DNA of 64,000 nucleotides, from positions 5,580,001 through 5,644,000 of the forward strand of contig NZ_CP086322.1 of NCBI RefSeq assembly GCF_023277745.1, read 5' to 3'. Under the pieces are notes generated by a model, which saw only the letters and a program-made list of their open reading frames with translations, made no database searches and was not told where the DNA came from. How positions within the stretch are numbered: the first letter of the stretch is position 1; each line of letters starts with the position of its first letter. A program made the translations under genes and the position numbers. Positions 6,721-15,657 of the stretch are shown piece by piece. Source of the stretch: Streptomyces halobius (GTDB lineage Bacteria > Actinomycetota > Actinomycetes > Streptomycetales > Streptomycetaceae).

Positions 6721-9378
6721 GTGGTGGAGCAGCTGACGCAGCTGACGCAGCACGATCCCCGGCGGATCGGCCCGTTCGAGGTGCTCGGCCGTCTCGGGGC
6801 CGGCGGCATGGGACTGGTCTATCTGGCGCGCTCGGCGTCCGGTCGGCGGGTGGCCATCAAGACGGTGCGTACGGAGCTCGCCGAGGACCAGCTGTTCCGG
6901 GTCCGTTTCACCCGCGAGGTCGAGGCGGCGCGCGCGGTCAGCGGTTTCTACACCGCCGCGGTGGTGGACGCCGATCCGCGGGCGGCGGTGCCGTGGCTCG
7001 CGACGGCCTATGTGCCCGCGCCCTCCCTTGAGGAAATAGTCAATGAGTGCGGGCCGCTGCCGGCCCAGGCCGTGCGGTGGCTGGCGGCCGGGATCGCCGA
7101 GGCGCTGCAGTCCATCCACGGCGCGGGCCTGGTCCACCGCGACCTCAAGCCGTCGAACGTCCTGGTCGTCGAGGACGGCCCCCGGGTCATCGACTTCGGT
7201 ATCGCCTCCGGGGTGTCCAACACCCGGCTGACCATGACCAATGTGGCGGTGGGCACGCCGGCCTATATGTCGCCCGAGCAGGCCCGCGACTCACGCAGTG
7301 TGACCGGCGCCAGCGATGTCTTCTCGCTCGGCTCGACGCTGGTCTTCGCCGCCACCGGGCATGCGCCCTTCCACGGTGCCAACCCCGTCGAGACGGTCTT
7401 CATGCTGCTGCGCGAGGGCCCGGATCTGTCGGGGCTGCCGGACGAACTGCGCCCCCTGATGGAGTCCTGTATGCAGATGGAGGCGGCCCACCGGCCGTCC
7501 CCCGCCGATCTGCAGTCCCAGCTCGCCCCGCATCTCTTCGGCTCCGGCAGCGATGACAGCGGTACGGCGTCGGCCTGGCTGCCGCCCGGTGCGGTGGCGC
7601 TGATCGAGGGCCGGCGCGGCGGCCGGGCCTCCGTCCCGAAGAGCGCCCAGCGCGGCGGCTCCGGCCGCAGCGCCGGCCGTGCGGCGCGGGCCGAGCCGGC
7701 GGCCCCGCCCGCGCCCCCGCAGCCGGCACAGCAGCCCCTCCAGTCGGCGCAGCAGCCTCCGCAGCCGGAGAGCGCACCCGTGGGTGCCGCCGAGCCCGCC
7801 CGGGCCGGTTGGCCGGGCCAGGTCGGTGCAGGCCCCGGTGCGCACCGCGGCGGCGATCCCCGGGGCGCGAACCCGGGACCGATGCCGCAGGCGGTGTCGC
7901 TCGGCCCGGACGCGAGCACCGCTCGGGTGGCCCCGGTCTCCGCTTCCCCGCCCGCCGCTTCGCCGTCCCCGGCCGCCGCGCTGGCCTCCGCGCCGCCGTC
8001 GGCGCCCGTGGAGGGCCCCGGCGGCCCCGTGCGGCTGGCCGGTTCGCCCGCCCCGATAGGGCCCGGCCCGCGCGCCGCGGACGCTCCGCCGCGCGGACAG
8101 GCGGGTGCCGCGACGAACTGGGTACGGCCGCCCGGAGGCGGCGCCGCGGCCGGTGTGCCGCACCAGGGCGGCCCCGCCAACGGCGCCCCGGGGGGCGACG
8201 GCCCCTCGCGGCCCGACGCGCCGCCCGAGGCGCCCGCCGCCGAGCCGGGCCGCTGGCGCCCCTGGCGGTTCCGGATGTCGAACGATGTGTGGGGCACCCC
8301 CGCCGTCGCCGGCGATCTGCTCTACGTCACCTCCTTCGAGGTGCACGCCCTCGACGTGGCCAGCGGGCGGCGCAGGTTCAAGACCCGCGACGTCGCCTGG
8401 GCGATGGCCGTCGCGGACGGGCGGATCCATGCCTCGGACGGCCCGAGCCTGTACGCCCTGGACGCGGTGGACGGCACCGAGCGCTGGCGGCTGAACACCG
8501 AGGGCTGGGTCTACGCCCTGACGGTCGATCGCGGCACCGTCGTCACCAGCACGCGCGGCGGTGGCGTCCAGGCGTGGGAGGCCGCCAACGGCGAGCTGCT
8601 GTGGCACATCGATCATGTCCAGACCGACTTCGAGACGGCCGAGGCCGGTCCCGTGGTGCACGACGGCACGGTGTTCGTCTGGGACGACGCACGGCTGAAG
8701 GCGCTGGAGGCGCGGACCGGCGCCGAGCGCTGGTCGTACCCGGTGGGCGACACGGCGTCCTGCGGCGGAGTGCCGATGCGGCTGCTCCCGGCGCCGGACG
8801 GCGTGGTCTATGTCGTGGCCGGCACCCGGGTGATGGCGATCGACATGGCGCGCGGCGATGTGCGCTGGCACTTCGAGGCGCCCGCGCTGTTCCTCAGCCC
8901 GCCGGCGTTCGCCCCCGGCCCGGCCGTCACCGGCGGCGGGGTCTATCTGGCGGACCACCTCGGCACGGTCTACGCGCTGGACGCGGCGGACGGCCGCGAC
9001 CGCTGGCGGATCGCCACCGAGGCGCGGCAGTCCACCGAGCCGGTGCTGGTCACGCATGGCGCGGTCCATCTGGGCAGCGGCAAGGCGCTCTACACGCTGG
9101 ACGCGGTGACCGGCACACCGCGCTGGCGGTTCCAGGCCGGTGCCGAGGTCGTGGGGGCACCCGTCGTCGCGGAGGGCCGGGTGCACTTCGGCTCCGCCGA
9201 CCACTGCCTCTACACACTGGACGCGACGGGCGGGCAACTGCGCTGGAAGCTGGCGACCGGTGGCGAGATCACCGGGTCGCCGGTGGTGGTCGGCGGTGTG
9301 GTCTACGCGTGCAGCAAGGACCGCTGTGTGTACGCGCTGGACGCGGCGAAGGGCACGGGGCAGGTGCGGCGGTCGTAG
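6721..9378 (+). CDS. afsK: AfsK-like serine/threonine protein kinase with PQQ-like propeller
   Basis: About 885 residues from the GTG at 6721, which follows a GGGGAGGTGG ribosome-binding site. The longer frame from 6541 lacks such a site. The kinase domain is about residues 17-275: GRLGAGGMG loop, ATP lysine K47 (VAIKTV), catalytic HRDLKPSN (H139-D141), DFG at 158-160 and [12 protein letters not shown] Pro/Ala-rich linker covers about 280-515. Repeats of the PQQ/quinoprotein propeller type fill about 516-880 (motifs such as [42 protein letters not shown]). No membrane segment is seen. S. coelicolor AfsK has the same kinase-plus-propeller plan and phosphorylates AfsR. An afsR-like gene lies about 9 kb downstream here. 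The symbol rests on architecture and context, not alignment. Confidence 0.85.
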   Translation: MVEQLTQLTQHDPRRIGPFEVLGRLGAGGMGLVYLARSASGRRVAIKTVRTELAEDQLFRVRFTREVEAARAVSGFYTAAVVDADPRAAVPWLATAYVPAPSLEEIVNECGPLPAQAVRWLAAGIAEALQSIHGAGLVHRDLKPSNVLVVEDGPRVIDFGIASGVSNTRLTMTNVAVGTPAYMSPEQARDSRSVTGASDVFSLGSTLVFAATGHAPFHGANPVETVFMLLREGPDLSGLPDELRPLMESCMQMEAAHRPSPADLQSQLAPHLFGSGSDDSGTASAWLPPGAVALIEGRRGGRASVPKSAQRGGSGRSAGRAARAEPAAPPAPPQPAQQPLQSAQQPPQPESAPVGAAEPARAGWPGQVGAGPGAHRGGDPRGANPGPMPQAVSLGPDASTARVAPVSASPPAASPSPAAALASAPPSAPVEGPGGPVRLAGSPAPIGPGPRAADAPPRGQAGAATNWVRPPGGGAAAGVPHQGGPANGAPGGDGPSRPDAPPEAPAAEPGRWRPWRFRMSNDVWGTPAVAGDLLYVTSFEVHALDVASGRRRFKTRDVAWAMAVADGRIHASDGPSLYALDAVDGTERWRLNTEGWVYALTVDRGTVVTSTRGGGVQAWEAANGELLWHIDHVQTDFETAEAGPVVHDGTVFVWDDARLKALEARTGAERWSYPVGDTASCGGVPMRLLPAPDGVVYVVAGTRVMAIDMARGDVRWHFEAPALFLSPPAFAPGPAVTGGGVYLADHLGTVYALDAADGRDRWRIATEARQSTEPVLVTHGAVHLGSGKALYTLDAVTGTPRWRFQAGAEVVGAPVVAEGRVHFGSADHCLYTLDATGGQLRWKLATGGEITGSPVVVGGVVYACSKDRCVYALDAAKGTGQVRRS

Positions 9379-9429
9379 GGGCGCCGGCCGTAGAACAGGT
9401 GAGGCTCTTGGCTGCCGTGAGGACCGGGG

Positions 9430-10026
9430 CTACTCCTGGTCGTCCCGGGGGCGCTGGGGCGGTGGCGGCTGCTCCCACTCCGGGGGCACCGGGTGGTCCG
9501 GGTCGAACGGTTCGGGCCGGGCCGGCCGGGGATGCTCGGGTGCCGCGTGGTCGTCGTCCTCCCTGTAGTGCCTGTACCCGTCGTCGTACACCCGGCTGTC
9601 GCGGCGATGGCGCGCGAGGTGGCCCCGTCCCGACATGATCAAGGCGCCGAACACCAGCAGCGCCCCGCCGCCCAGCGCGCTCGCGGCGCCCACCCCCAGA
9701 CCTCGGTCGCCGGCGGTGAGCTCGCCCGCCTCCTGCCCCTGGCGGACCATCCACAAGACGGTGAAGCCGAGCACCACCAGGCCCGCGAGGGAGACCAGCA
9801 GCCGCGAGCGCAGCGCGACACCGATCAGGGCCACCAGGGCGGCGAAGGCCATGGGGAGGAAGAGGGAGCCGAAGAGCATGGCCTTGTTGTCGGTGATGGT
9901 GCCGAAGAGGTCCTCGATCCGGACATCACGCCCGTGGCGGCCGTCGTACCAGGGACGGAAGGGGCTCCAGACGGCGGCCGCCGCGCCCACGAGGGCGATC
10001 AGGGATCCGATCACGTTGCGCACCAC
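9430..10026 (-). CDS. Four-helix membrane protein of unknown function
   Basis: A 198-residue protein with four hydrophobic segments: VIGSLIALVGAAAAVW near the N-terminus, then AMLFGSLFLPMAFAALVALI, LLVSLAGLVVLGFTVLWMV and VGAASALGGGALLVFGALI. A loop of about 30 residues (RPWYDGRHGRDVRIEDLFG) sits between helices 1 and 2. The C-terminal 60 residues are hydrophilic and rich in Pro, Asp and His. Two GTG starts (10026, 10023) are adjacent. The gene is convergent with the kinase, and I do not recognise a function. Similar small membrane proteins are common in Streptomyces. Confidence 0.8.
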   Translation of the reverse strand: MVRNVIGSLIALVGAAAAVWSPFRPWYDGRHGRDVRIEDLFGTITDNKAMLFGSLFLPMAFAALVALIGVALRSRLLVSLAGLVVLGFTVLWMVRQGQEAGELTAGDRGLGVGAASALGGGALLVFGALIMSGRGHLARHRRDSRVYDDGYRHYREDDDHAAPEHPRPARPEPFDPDHPVPPEWEQPPPPQRPRDDQE

Positions 10027-10121
10027 AGGAGTCGCCTCGCTTCGAGTCGTCTGCCGTCCTCCTGTTCGACGCTACGCCTGACCGCCGACCCTCGCCAGAC
10101 AAGAGCTCTGTGCCGGACAAC

Positions 10122-10140
10122 AGCCCCGTAAACGGGGCTT
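10122..10140. terminator. Strong short hairpin in divergent region
   Basis: AGCCCCG and CGGGGCT pair around a TAAA loop, followed by TT. It lies between divergent genes, so it may be a leader hairpin of the lipoprotein transcript or an attenuator rather than a gene end. Confidence 0.45.
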
Positions 10141-10237
10141 CTCGCCCTGTGTATCCGGGGGCTGCACGGGTTGTCACCCCCGCTTGCTAGGGTGCCGTGC
10201 ACGCGTCAATGGCGTGGCAGAGGCACTTCCACGGGGG

Positions 10238-10795
10238 ATGGGCAGACGAATGAAGCAGCGCACGCGCACCGGCAGCGACACCCGCATCAAGACCCGTAAG
10301 GGCACCCGGGCGATCCTTGCAGCCGGGGCGGTGGTGGTCCTGGCCACCACGCTCAGCGGATGTCTGCTGCCCAGCACCAAGCCCCCGGTGGCGCCGCCGA
10401 GCCCCAGGAACACCTACGGCCTGGACGATCCGACGGGCTACCCGTCGGACACGTACTCGCCGTCGCCGTCGCCGACCCGGGAGACCTTCAACCCGGACGG
10501 CCGGGCGGACGTCCGCGGCAGCAGCTGCGACTTCTCCAACTCGCTGCGTCAGTTCACGTACACGGTCCGGGTCACCAACCCGTCCTTGTCCGAGAGCTAC
10601 TCCTACGACATCGCCGTCAACTGGATGAAGGCCAAGCCGGCCGACGGCAAGGCGTACGGGCTGCATGAGCGCTCCATCGTGGTCCGCCCCGGCGACACCG
10701 AGACCTACACCGCCAAGTACACCGTGAACCAGTCCTCCATCGGGCGGTTCTGGTACACCTGCCGGATCACTCGGGCGCACAAGACCCGTTACTGA
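10238..10795 (+). CDS. Lipoprotein of unknown function
   Basis: About 185 residues from the ATG at 10238 (an alternative ATG is at 10250). The N-terminus is basic, then AILAAGAVVVLATTLSGC ends in a lipobox (LSGC), so the mature protein should be anchored by a lipidated Cys outside the membrane. A Pro/Ser-rich tether follows. The C-terminal 95 residues (QFTYTVRVTNPSLSESYSYD, then VVRPGDTETYTAKYTVN) look like a small beta-sandwich of the kind seen in extracytoplasmic FxLYD-like domains. Function unknown; possibly solute or envelope binding. Confidence 0.8.
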   Translation: MGRRMKQRTRTGSDTRIKTRKGTRAILAAGAVVVLATTLSGCLLPSTKPPVAPPSPRNTYGLDDPTGYPSDTYSPSPSPTRETFNPDGRADVRGSSCDFSNSLRQFTYTVRVTNPSLSESYSYDIAVNWMKAKPADGKAYGLHERSIVVRPGDTETYTAKYTVNQSSIGRFWYTCRITRAHKTRY

Positions 10796-10940
10796 CACAC
10801 AAGACCGGCTACTGACAACTCCAGACCAGTCAATGGCGCACAAGACCCGTTGTTGACGCTCACGATCCGTTACTGGGCGGGCGACCGCCCGGCGTCCCGG
10901 CGCTGGTCCTGGCTTCGGTCCTGGCTTCGGTCCTGGCACG
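10796..10940. repeat. Short degenerate repeats after the lipoprotein gene
   Basis: Copies of the gene's last codons (ACAAGACC, then GYTACTGAC or similar) recur two to three times after the stop. A 12-bp unit GGTCCTGGCTTC occurs at 10905, 10917 and, with changes, 10929. This looks like local slippage; no gene is seen here. Confidence 0.6.
10875..10890 (+). terminator. GC-rich hairpin with GCGA loop
   Basis: GGGCGG and CCGCCC pair around a GCGA (GNRA) tetraloop, 80 bp after the lipoprotein stop. Likely terminator for that gene or for the convergent operon ending at 10956. Confidence 0.5.
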
Positions 10941-10955
10941 GGTCCGGGGGTCCCG

Positions 10956-11729
10956 TCACTGGTCCTGGCTCCCGTCCCGCTGCCGCTTCCGGGCGGCGAA
11001 CAGCTCCGCCTGGCGCTCCGGTGGCAGATTGCCCAGCGCGATCAGCTGCGGGGCGTGCGCCAGCGCCTGCGTCCTGGCCGCCTCTTTGGTAGCCCAGAGA
11101 GCCCGTACGGTGCCCTGGACCGCCTCCGTGGGCTGCGCGGCGAGCACGGCCGCGCAGCGCAGCGCCGCCTCGGCCGCGGCACCGGGAGCGGTCAGCTCGG
11201 AGACCAGACCGATCTCGTGCGCGCGCCGTGCCCCCAGCCGCTCCGCCGTCCCCATGAGGGACATCCTGGCGACCTCCCCCAAGGGCATCCGCTGCGCCAT
11301 GTAGATGGCCTCATATGCGCTGACCATCCCGTAGGTGGTGTGCGGGTCGAAGAACGTGGAGTTCTCGGAGGCGACGATGAACTCGGCCTCGCCCAGGAGG
11401 TAGAAGGCGCCGCCGCAGGCCATGCCGTCCACGGCGGCCACGACCGGTTTCCAGAGGTCGTTGGCCTTCGGGCCGATGCGGATCATCGGGTCGTCGAGGG
11501 AGTAGGGGGAGGCGGGCTGCGGGACGTCCACGGAGCGGTCGATGCCGGTGCAGAAGGCCCGGCCGCCGGCGCCGGTGACCACCGCGGCCCGTACGGCGTC
11601 GTCGAAGCGGAAATCGCGCCAGACGGCGGCGAGTTCGGCGGCGGTGCCGAGGTCGACGGCGTTGTGCCGCTCGGGCCGGTCGAGGGTGACCAGCGCGACC
11701 CCGTCCTGGATATCCGTACGGATCGTCAC
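10956..11729 (-). CDS. Enoyl-CoA hydratase/isomerase family protein
   Basis: A 257-residue crotonase-fold enzyme, normally hydrating or isomerising an enoyl-CoA. It starts VALVTLDRPERHNAVDLGTA and keeps the oxyanion-hole segments AFCTGIDRS and VDGMACGGAFYLL. The acidic catalytic positions differ from housekeeping hydratases: FFDPHTTYGMVSAYE replaces the usual Glu region, so the exact reaction is open. It is the third gene of an operon (thiolase-fold, DUF35, hydratase) and overlaps the DUF35 gene by 4 bp (11726-11729), implying coupled translation. Confidence 0.9.
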   Translation of the reverse strand: MTIRTDIQDGVALVTLDRPERHNAVDLGTAAELAAVWRDFRFDDAVRAAVVTGAGGRAFCTGIDRSVDVPQPASPYSLDDPMIRIGPKANDLWKPVVAAVDGMACGGAFYLLGEAEFIVASENSTFFDPHTTYGMVSAYEAIYMAQRMPLGEVARMSLMGTAERLGARRAHEIGLVSELTAPGAAAEAALRCAAVLAAQPTEAVQGTVRALWATKEAARTQALAHAPQLIALGNLPPERQAELFAARKRQRDGSQDQ

Positions 11730-12256
11730 GGCCGCTCCAGGAGCCAGCGGGGAACGGTGACGCCCCCGGGCATGGTGTGGAACGTGACCTTCACCGGGGC
11801 GCCGATCCGCAGCCGTGCCGGGTCGACGGAGCGGAGAGGCGCGTCGGCGGAGGCGACGAGGTTGCCGACAAGGCGTATCCGCGGGGCCTCCGCCAGCTCC
11901 ACGACGACCGCGTTGTACGGCGCCTGGGCGGCGTACGCGGGCAGCAGCGGCGGGTGCGGCACGACGTAGGACCAGATGCGGCCGCGGCCGCTCATCCGCT
12001 GCCAGCGGCTGTCGAAGGACTGGCAGTGCGGGCAGCAGGGCCGCGGCGGGAAGCGGGGCTCGTCGCAGCGGGAGCAGGTCTGGACGCGGAGTTCGCCCTG
12101 CGCCGCATAGGCCCAGAACGGCGCGCCGTCCTCGTCGGGGACGGGAACCAGCAGCTCGGCGCCGGTCTCGGGCCGATTGTCAGTGGCGGGTGCCACGATC
12201 GTAGCCATGGACTCACGAGAGCTTTCCCGCACGGACTCAGAATCACGATCGCTCAT
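11726..12256 (-). CDS. DUF35 Zn-ribbon/OB-fold protein, partner of thiolase-fold enzyme
   Basis: A 176-residue acyl-CoA-associated OB-fold protein. The rubredoxin-like zinc ribbon is visible as CSRCDEPRFPPRPCCPHC, and the OB fold follows (GRGRIWSYVVPHPP to VKVTFHTMPGGVTVPRW). In steroid side-chain degradation such proteins form a complex with Ltp2-type thiolase-fold proteins that performs a retro-aldol cleavage. Here the partner gene lies immediately upstream with a 6-bp gap. The start is uncertain: the ATG at 12256 adds a Ser/Arg-rich leader, and the ATG at 12208 (MATIV) would give a more typical N-terminus. Confidence 0.88.
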   Translation of the reverse strand: MSDRDSESVRESSRESMATIVAPATDNRPETGAELLVPVPDEDGAPFWAYAAQGELRVQTCSRCDEPRFPPRPCCPHCQSFDSRWQRMSGRGRIWSYVVPHPPLLPAYAAQAPYNAVVVELAEAPRIRLVGNLVASADAPLRSVDPARLRIGAPVKVTFHTMPGGVTVPRWLLERP

Positions 12257-12262
12257 CCCGCA

Positions 12263-13420
12263 TCAACTCCTCAGCAGCAGGGCCGAGGTGGGGACGCCCT
12301 CGCCCGCGGTGACCAGGCAGGTGGCGGCGTCCGGGACCTGCGCGGTGCTGGTGCCGCGCAGCTGCTTGACGCCTTCGGTGATGAGATTGAAACCGTGGAC
12401 GTACGCCTCCGAGAGGCCGCCGCCACCGGTGTTGAGGGGCAGCCGACCGCCGGTCTCCAAGGCTCCGCCCTCGGTGAAGGCCGCGCCTTCGCCGCGCGCG
12501 CAGAAGCCATAGCCCTCCAGGGAGAGGAGGATGAGGGGGGTGAACGCGTCATAGATCTGTGCCACGTCGATGTCCTGCGGTCCGAGGTCGGCGCCCTTCC
12601 ACAGGTGCCGGGCGGCGGTCCAGGCAGGGCCGGTGAGCGGGTCGTCGTTCCAGTAGTTGACCATTCCGTGGTGCTGGGCGGGCAGGCCCTGGGCGGCGGA
12701 GTGGATAAGGACGGGCCGGTGGCGGCAGTCGCGGGCGCGCTCGGCCGAGACCACCACACAGGCCAACGCACCGTCCGTCTCCAGGCAGTTGTCGAAGAGG
12801 CAGAGCGGTTCGCTGATCCAGCGGGCAGTCATATACATCTCGCGGGTCAGCGGGCGGTCGTACATGATCGCGGCCGGGTTCTGGTTGGCGCGGTTGCGGC
12901 AGGCGAGCGCGACGTTGAAGAGATGGTCGCGGGTGGCGCCGTACTCGTGCATATAGCGACGGGCCAGCATGCCGATCTCGTCGGCGGGGCGCAGCAGTCC
13001 GAAGGGCCGGGTCCACTGTCCTGGGGTGGGCAGCTGCATGTGGGTGTTCTTCCAGGGCCGGGGCCCCGAGCCGCGTTTGCGGGACCGCCAGGCGACCCCG
13101 ACATTCGCCTGGCCGGTGGCGATGGCGGCCGCCAGATGGGCCACCGTCGCACAGGAACCGCCGCCGCCATAGCCGACCTTGGAGAAGTGGGTGACGTCCC
13201 CGGCGCCGATCGCCTTCGCTATCTCGACCTCGTCCGTCTCCTCCATGGTGTAGGAGGCGAAGGCGTCCACTTCCGAGGGGGCGATGCCCGCGTCGTCGAG
13301 CGCAGCGAGGATCGCCTGGCAGGCCAAGGTCTTTTCCGGTTCCGGGAGTTGTCTGGCAAAGGGAGTCTGTCCGATGCCGGCTATCGCCGTAGCGTCCTTG
13401 AGGGTCGCCCCCATCGCCAC
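12263..13420 (-). CDS. Ltp2-like thiolase-fold protein (putative aldolase subunit)
   Basis: A 385-residue protein of the thiolase-like lipid-transfer family. It has IAGIGQTPFARQLPEPEKTL at the N-terminus, the GYGGGGSCATVAHLAAAI segment with a Cys, IYDAFTPLI and LNTGGGGLSEAYVHGF. The His-Pro of real thiolases is replaced by EAYVHG. Tyrosines in IYDAFT and GLSEAY are what I recall as the catalytic pair of Ltp2-type aldolases. Together with the adjacent DUF35 gene this argues for carbon-carbon bond cleavage of a beta-hydroxyacyl-CoA rather than thiolysis. First gene of a three-gene operon, divergent from an acyl-CoA synthetase across an operator-bearing 100-bp gap. Confidence 0.88.
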   Translation of the reverse strand: MAMGATLKDATAIAGIGQTPFARQLPEPEKTLACQAILAALDDAGIAPSEVDAFASYTMEETDEVEIAKAIGAGDVTHFSKVGYGGGGSCATVAHLAAAIATGQANVGVAWRSRKRGSGPRPWKNTHMQLPTPGQWTRPFGLLRPADEIGMLARRYMHEYGATRDHLFNVALACRNRANQNPAAIMYDRPLTREMYMTARWISEPLCLFDNCLETDGALACVVVSAERARDCRHRPVLIHSAAQGLPAQHHGMVNYWNDDPLTGPAWTAARHLWKGADLGPQDIDVAQIYDAFTPLILLSLEGYGFCARGEGAAFTEGGALETGGRLPLNTGGGGLSEAYVHGFNLITEGVKQLRGTSTAQVPDAATCLVTAGEGVPTSALLLRS

Positions 13421-13468
13421 CTCCGTGGTGGGCCGTCGGTGCTGACAGCCGAGGAGGCTACCGCTAAT

Positions 13469-13483
13469 CTGACGCCCAGTCAG
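13469..13483. promoter_or_regulatory. TetR-type operator candidate 3
   Basis: CTGACGCCCAGTCAG matches the shared palindrome with one mismatch. It lies between the divergent thiolase-fold operon and the acyl-CoA synthetase, 49 and 38 bp from their starts, so one site could control both. Confidence 0.65.
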
Positions 13484-13520
13484 CTATCAGTGGGTCGGCT
13501 CTTCGGCGGGAGGCAGTGCG

Positions 13521-15137
13521 ATGCGCGGTGACCTGGATGCGCGGGCGGACCTGGAGTACGGCTCGATCCCCCGGCTGATGCGTACGGCCGCGCAGCGGTA
13601 CGGCCCCAGGGAAGCCGTGGTCGACGGGCGTACCCGGCTGTCCTACGCCGAACTGGGCGAACGGGTGGAGCGAGCGGCGGCGGCCTGTGTGGCGTCCGGC
13701 GTCGCCCCCGGCGACCGCGTCGCCGTCTGGGCGCCCAACACCCTCGACTGGATCGTCTCCGCCCTCGGCGCCGTAACGGCCGGCGCGGTCCTCGTCCCCG
13801 TCAACACCCGCTTCAAGGGCGCCGAGGCCGCCGATGTCCTTCGCCGCACCCGCGCCAAGCTCCTCTTCATCACCGGCACCTTCCTCGGCACCTCCTATGT
13901 CGCCTCACTGCGCCGCGCCACCCAGGAAGGCGCCGGCCACGGCCCGCTGCCCGGCCTGCCGCACCTCGAACAGGTCGTGGTGCTTGCCGACGACGCCCCC
14001 GCCGACTTCGTCACCTGGAAGGACTTCCTGGCCACCGGAGAGGCGGTACCCGTTGAGACGGTCCACACCCGGGCCGGTGCCCTGCGCCCCGACGCCCCTT
14101 CGGACATCATCTTCACCTCCGGCACCACCGGCCACCCCAAGGGCGCCGTGATCACGCATGCCCAGACCCTGCGCGCCTACGACGTCTGGAGCGAACTGGC
14201 CGGCCTCCAGGAGGGCGACCGCTACCTCATCGTCAACCCGTTCTTCCACACCTTCGGCTACAAGGCCGGCATCATCGCCTGCCTCCTCCGCGGCGCCACG
14301 ATGATTCCCCAGCCCGTCTTCAGCGTGGAGACCGCGCTCGCCCATATCGCCGCCGAGCGGATCTCGGTACTCCCCGGCCCGCCCACCCTCCACCGCCGGA
14401 TTCTCGACCATCCCGCGCGCGCCCAGCATGACCTCTCCGCACTGCGCCTGGTGGTCACCGGCGCCGCCGTCGTCCCCCTGGAACTGGTCGAGCGGCTGCG
14501 CAGCGAGCTGGGTATAGCCACCGTCCTTACGGCATACGGCCTTTCGGAGAGCTCCGGAATCGTCACGATGTGCCGCCGCGACGACCCGCCCGAGGCCATC
14601 GCGTCGACCTCGGGCCGCGCCCTCCCCGGCACCGAGGTCCGCGTCGTGGACGCAGCGGGCCGTGCCATGCCCCCCGGCGACTCCGGCGAGGTCCTGGTCC
14701 GCGGCTACCACGTCATGTCCGGATACTTCGAGGACCCGGCCGGCACGGCCCGTGCGATCACCCCCGACGGCTGGCTGCGCACCGGCGACGTCGGCGTCCT
14801 CGACGAGGCGGGCAACCTCCGGATCACCGACCGCATCAAGGACATGTTCATCGTCGGCGGCTTCAACGCCTATCCGGCAGAAATTGAGCAACTCCTCAGC
14901 CGCCACCCGGACATCACCGATGTCGCCGTCATCGGCATACCCGACCCCCGCCTCGGCGAGGTCGGCAGAGCCTACGCGGTCCGGCGGCCGGGCTCCGCCC
15001 TTACCGCCGACGACCTCATAGCGTGGTCCCGCCGCGAAATGGCCAACTACAAGGTGCCGCGGGAGGTGACGTTCGTCAGTGAGCTGCCGCGCAATGCGAG
15101 CGGCAAGGTGGTGAAGATGCGCTTGCGCGCGTCTTGA
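13521..15137 (+). CDS. Fatty-acid/carboxylate-CoA ligase, FadD3-like
   Basis: A 538-residue ANL-superfamily adenylating enzyme that activates a carboxylic acid to its CoA thioester. The P-loop is IIFTSGTTGHPKGAVITH. YGLSESSG and GEVLVRGYHVMSGYF follow, then LRTGDVG and the C-terminal hinge RIKDMFIVGGFNAYPAEIE. The catalytic lysine is in PRNASGKVVKMRLR at the end. The gene is full length. The overall look is closest to synthetases acting on propionate side chains of polycyclic or terpenoid acids (FadD3 group), but substrate cannot be read from sequence. It shares an operator-bearing intergenic region with the Ltp2-like operon. Confidence 0.92.
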   Translation: MRGDLDARADLEYGSIPRLMRTAAQRYGPREAVVDGRTRLSYAELGERVERAAAACVASGVAPGDRVAVWAPNTLDWIVSALGAVTAGAVLVPVNTRFKGAEAADVLRRTRAKLLFITGTFLGTSYVASLRRATQEGAGHGPLPGLPHLEQVVVLADDAPADFVTWKDFLATGEAVPVETVHTRAGALRPDAPSDIIFTSGTTGHPKGAVITHAQTLRAYDVWSELAGLQEGDRYLIVNPFFHTFGYKAGIIACLLRGATMIPQPVFSVETALAHIAAERISVLPGPPTLHRRILDHPARAQHDLSALRLVVTGAAVVPLELVERLRSELGIATVLTAYGLSESSGIVTMCRRDDPPEAIASTSGRALPGTEVRVVDAAGRAMPPGDSGEVLVRGYHVMSGYFEDPAGTARAITPDGWLRTGDVGVLDEAGNLRITDRIKDMFIVGGFNAYPAEIEQLLSRHPDITDVAVIGIPDPRLGEVGRAYAVRRPGSALTADDLIAWSRREMANYKVPREVTFVSELPRNASGKVVKMRLRAS

Positions 15138-15139
15138 GG

Positions 15140-15655
15140 CGGCTTGTTGCTCGTCGTGTTCGGCTGTCCCGCCGTGGGGGTTCGCCTGCGGCGGGCGTGT
15201 GCCCCACGTGGGCGGCTGTCCCGCCGTGGGGGGTTCGCCTGCGGCGGGCCTGCGCCCGACGTTTTCGGTTTCCCGCCGTGAGGGGTTCGCCTGCGGCGGG
15301 CGTGGGTTTTCGGGTGCGGTGACGGACCTCCGGACTCCGTCCTGCGGCCCGTCCCCTCCCGACGGTGGGTGGTAGGGGCAGGTGGGGGCCCATGTGGTCT
15401 GTCATGTGCCTGTGATCGCGTCCACAAGAGGCAGACGACCGACTACGTGTACCCCCACCGTCTTCTTCCCACCCCCTCGGGAGGTGCTGGACCGCAGGAC
15501 GGAGTCCGGAGGTCCGGCGCCGCTGCCGAACAGCCCCGCGCAGCGGCAACAGCTCACCGCAGGTGCAACGGCGGGACAGCCAAGGATGTCGGCTCAGGCA
15601 AAGCGCAGCGGACGCCCACGGCGGGACAGCCGAAAACGGCGAGCAACCAAGCTCC
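15140..15655. repeat. Large imperfect inverted repeat between convergent CoA-ligase genes
   Basis: The outer arms (15140-15180 and 15611-15655) are related as reverse complements around CGGCTGTCCCGCCGTG. The inner arms at 15323-15347 and 15492-15516 are a perfect 25-bp inverted pair enclosing about 144 nt. The left half also carries three direct units of a 39-42 bp element (GCCGTGGGGG, then TTCGCCTGCGGCGGGC) at 15161, 15211 and 15264. No gene lies here. It could fold into a long hairpin acting as a bidirectional terminator, or be a MITE-like or REP-like element. Confidence 0.8.
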
Positions 15656-15657
15656 GG

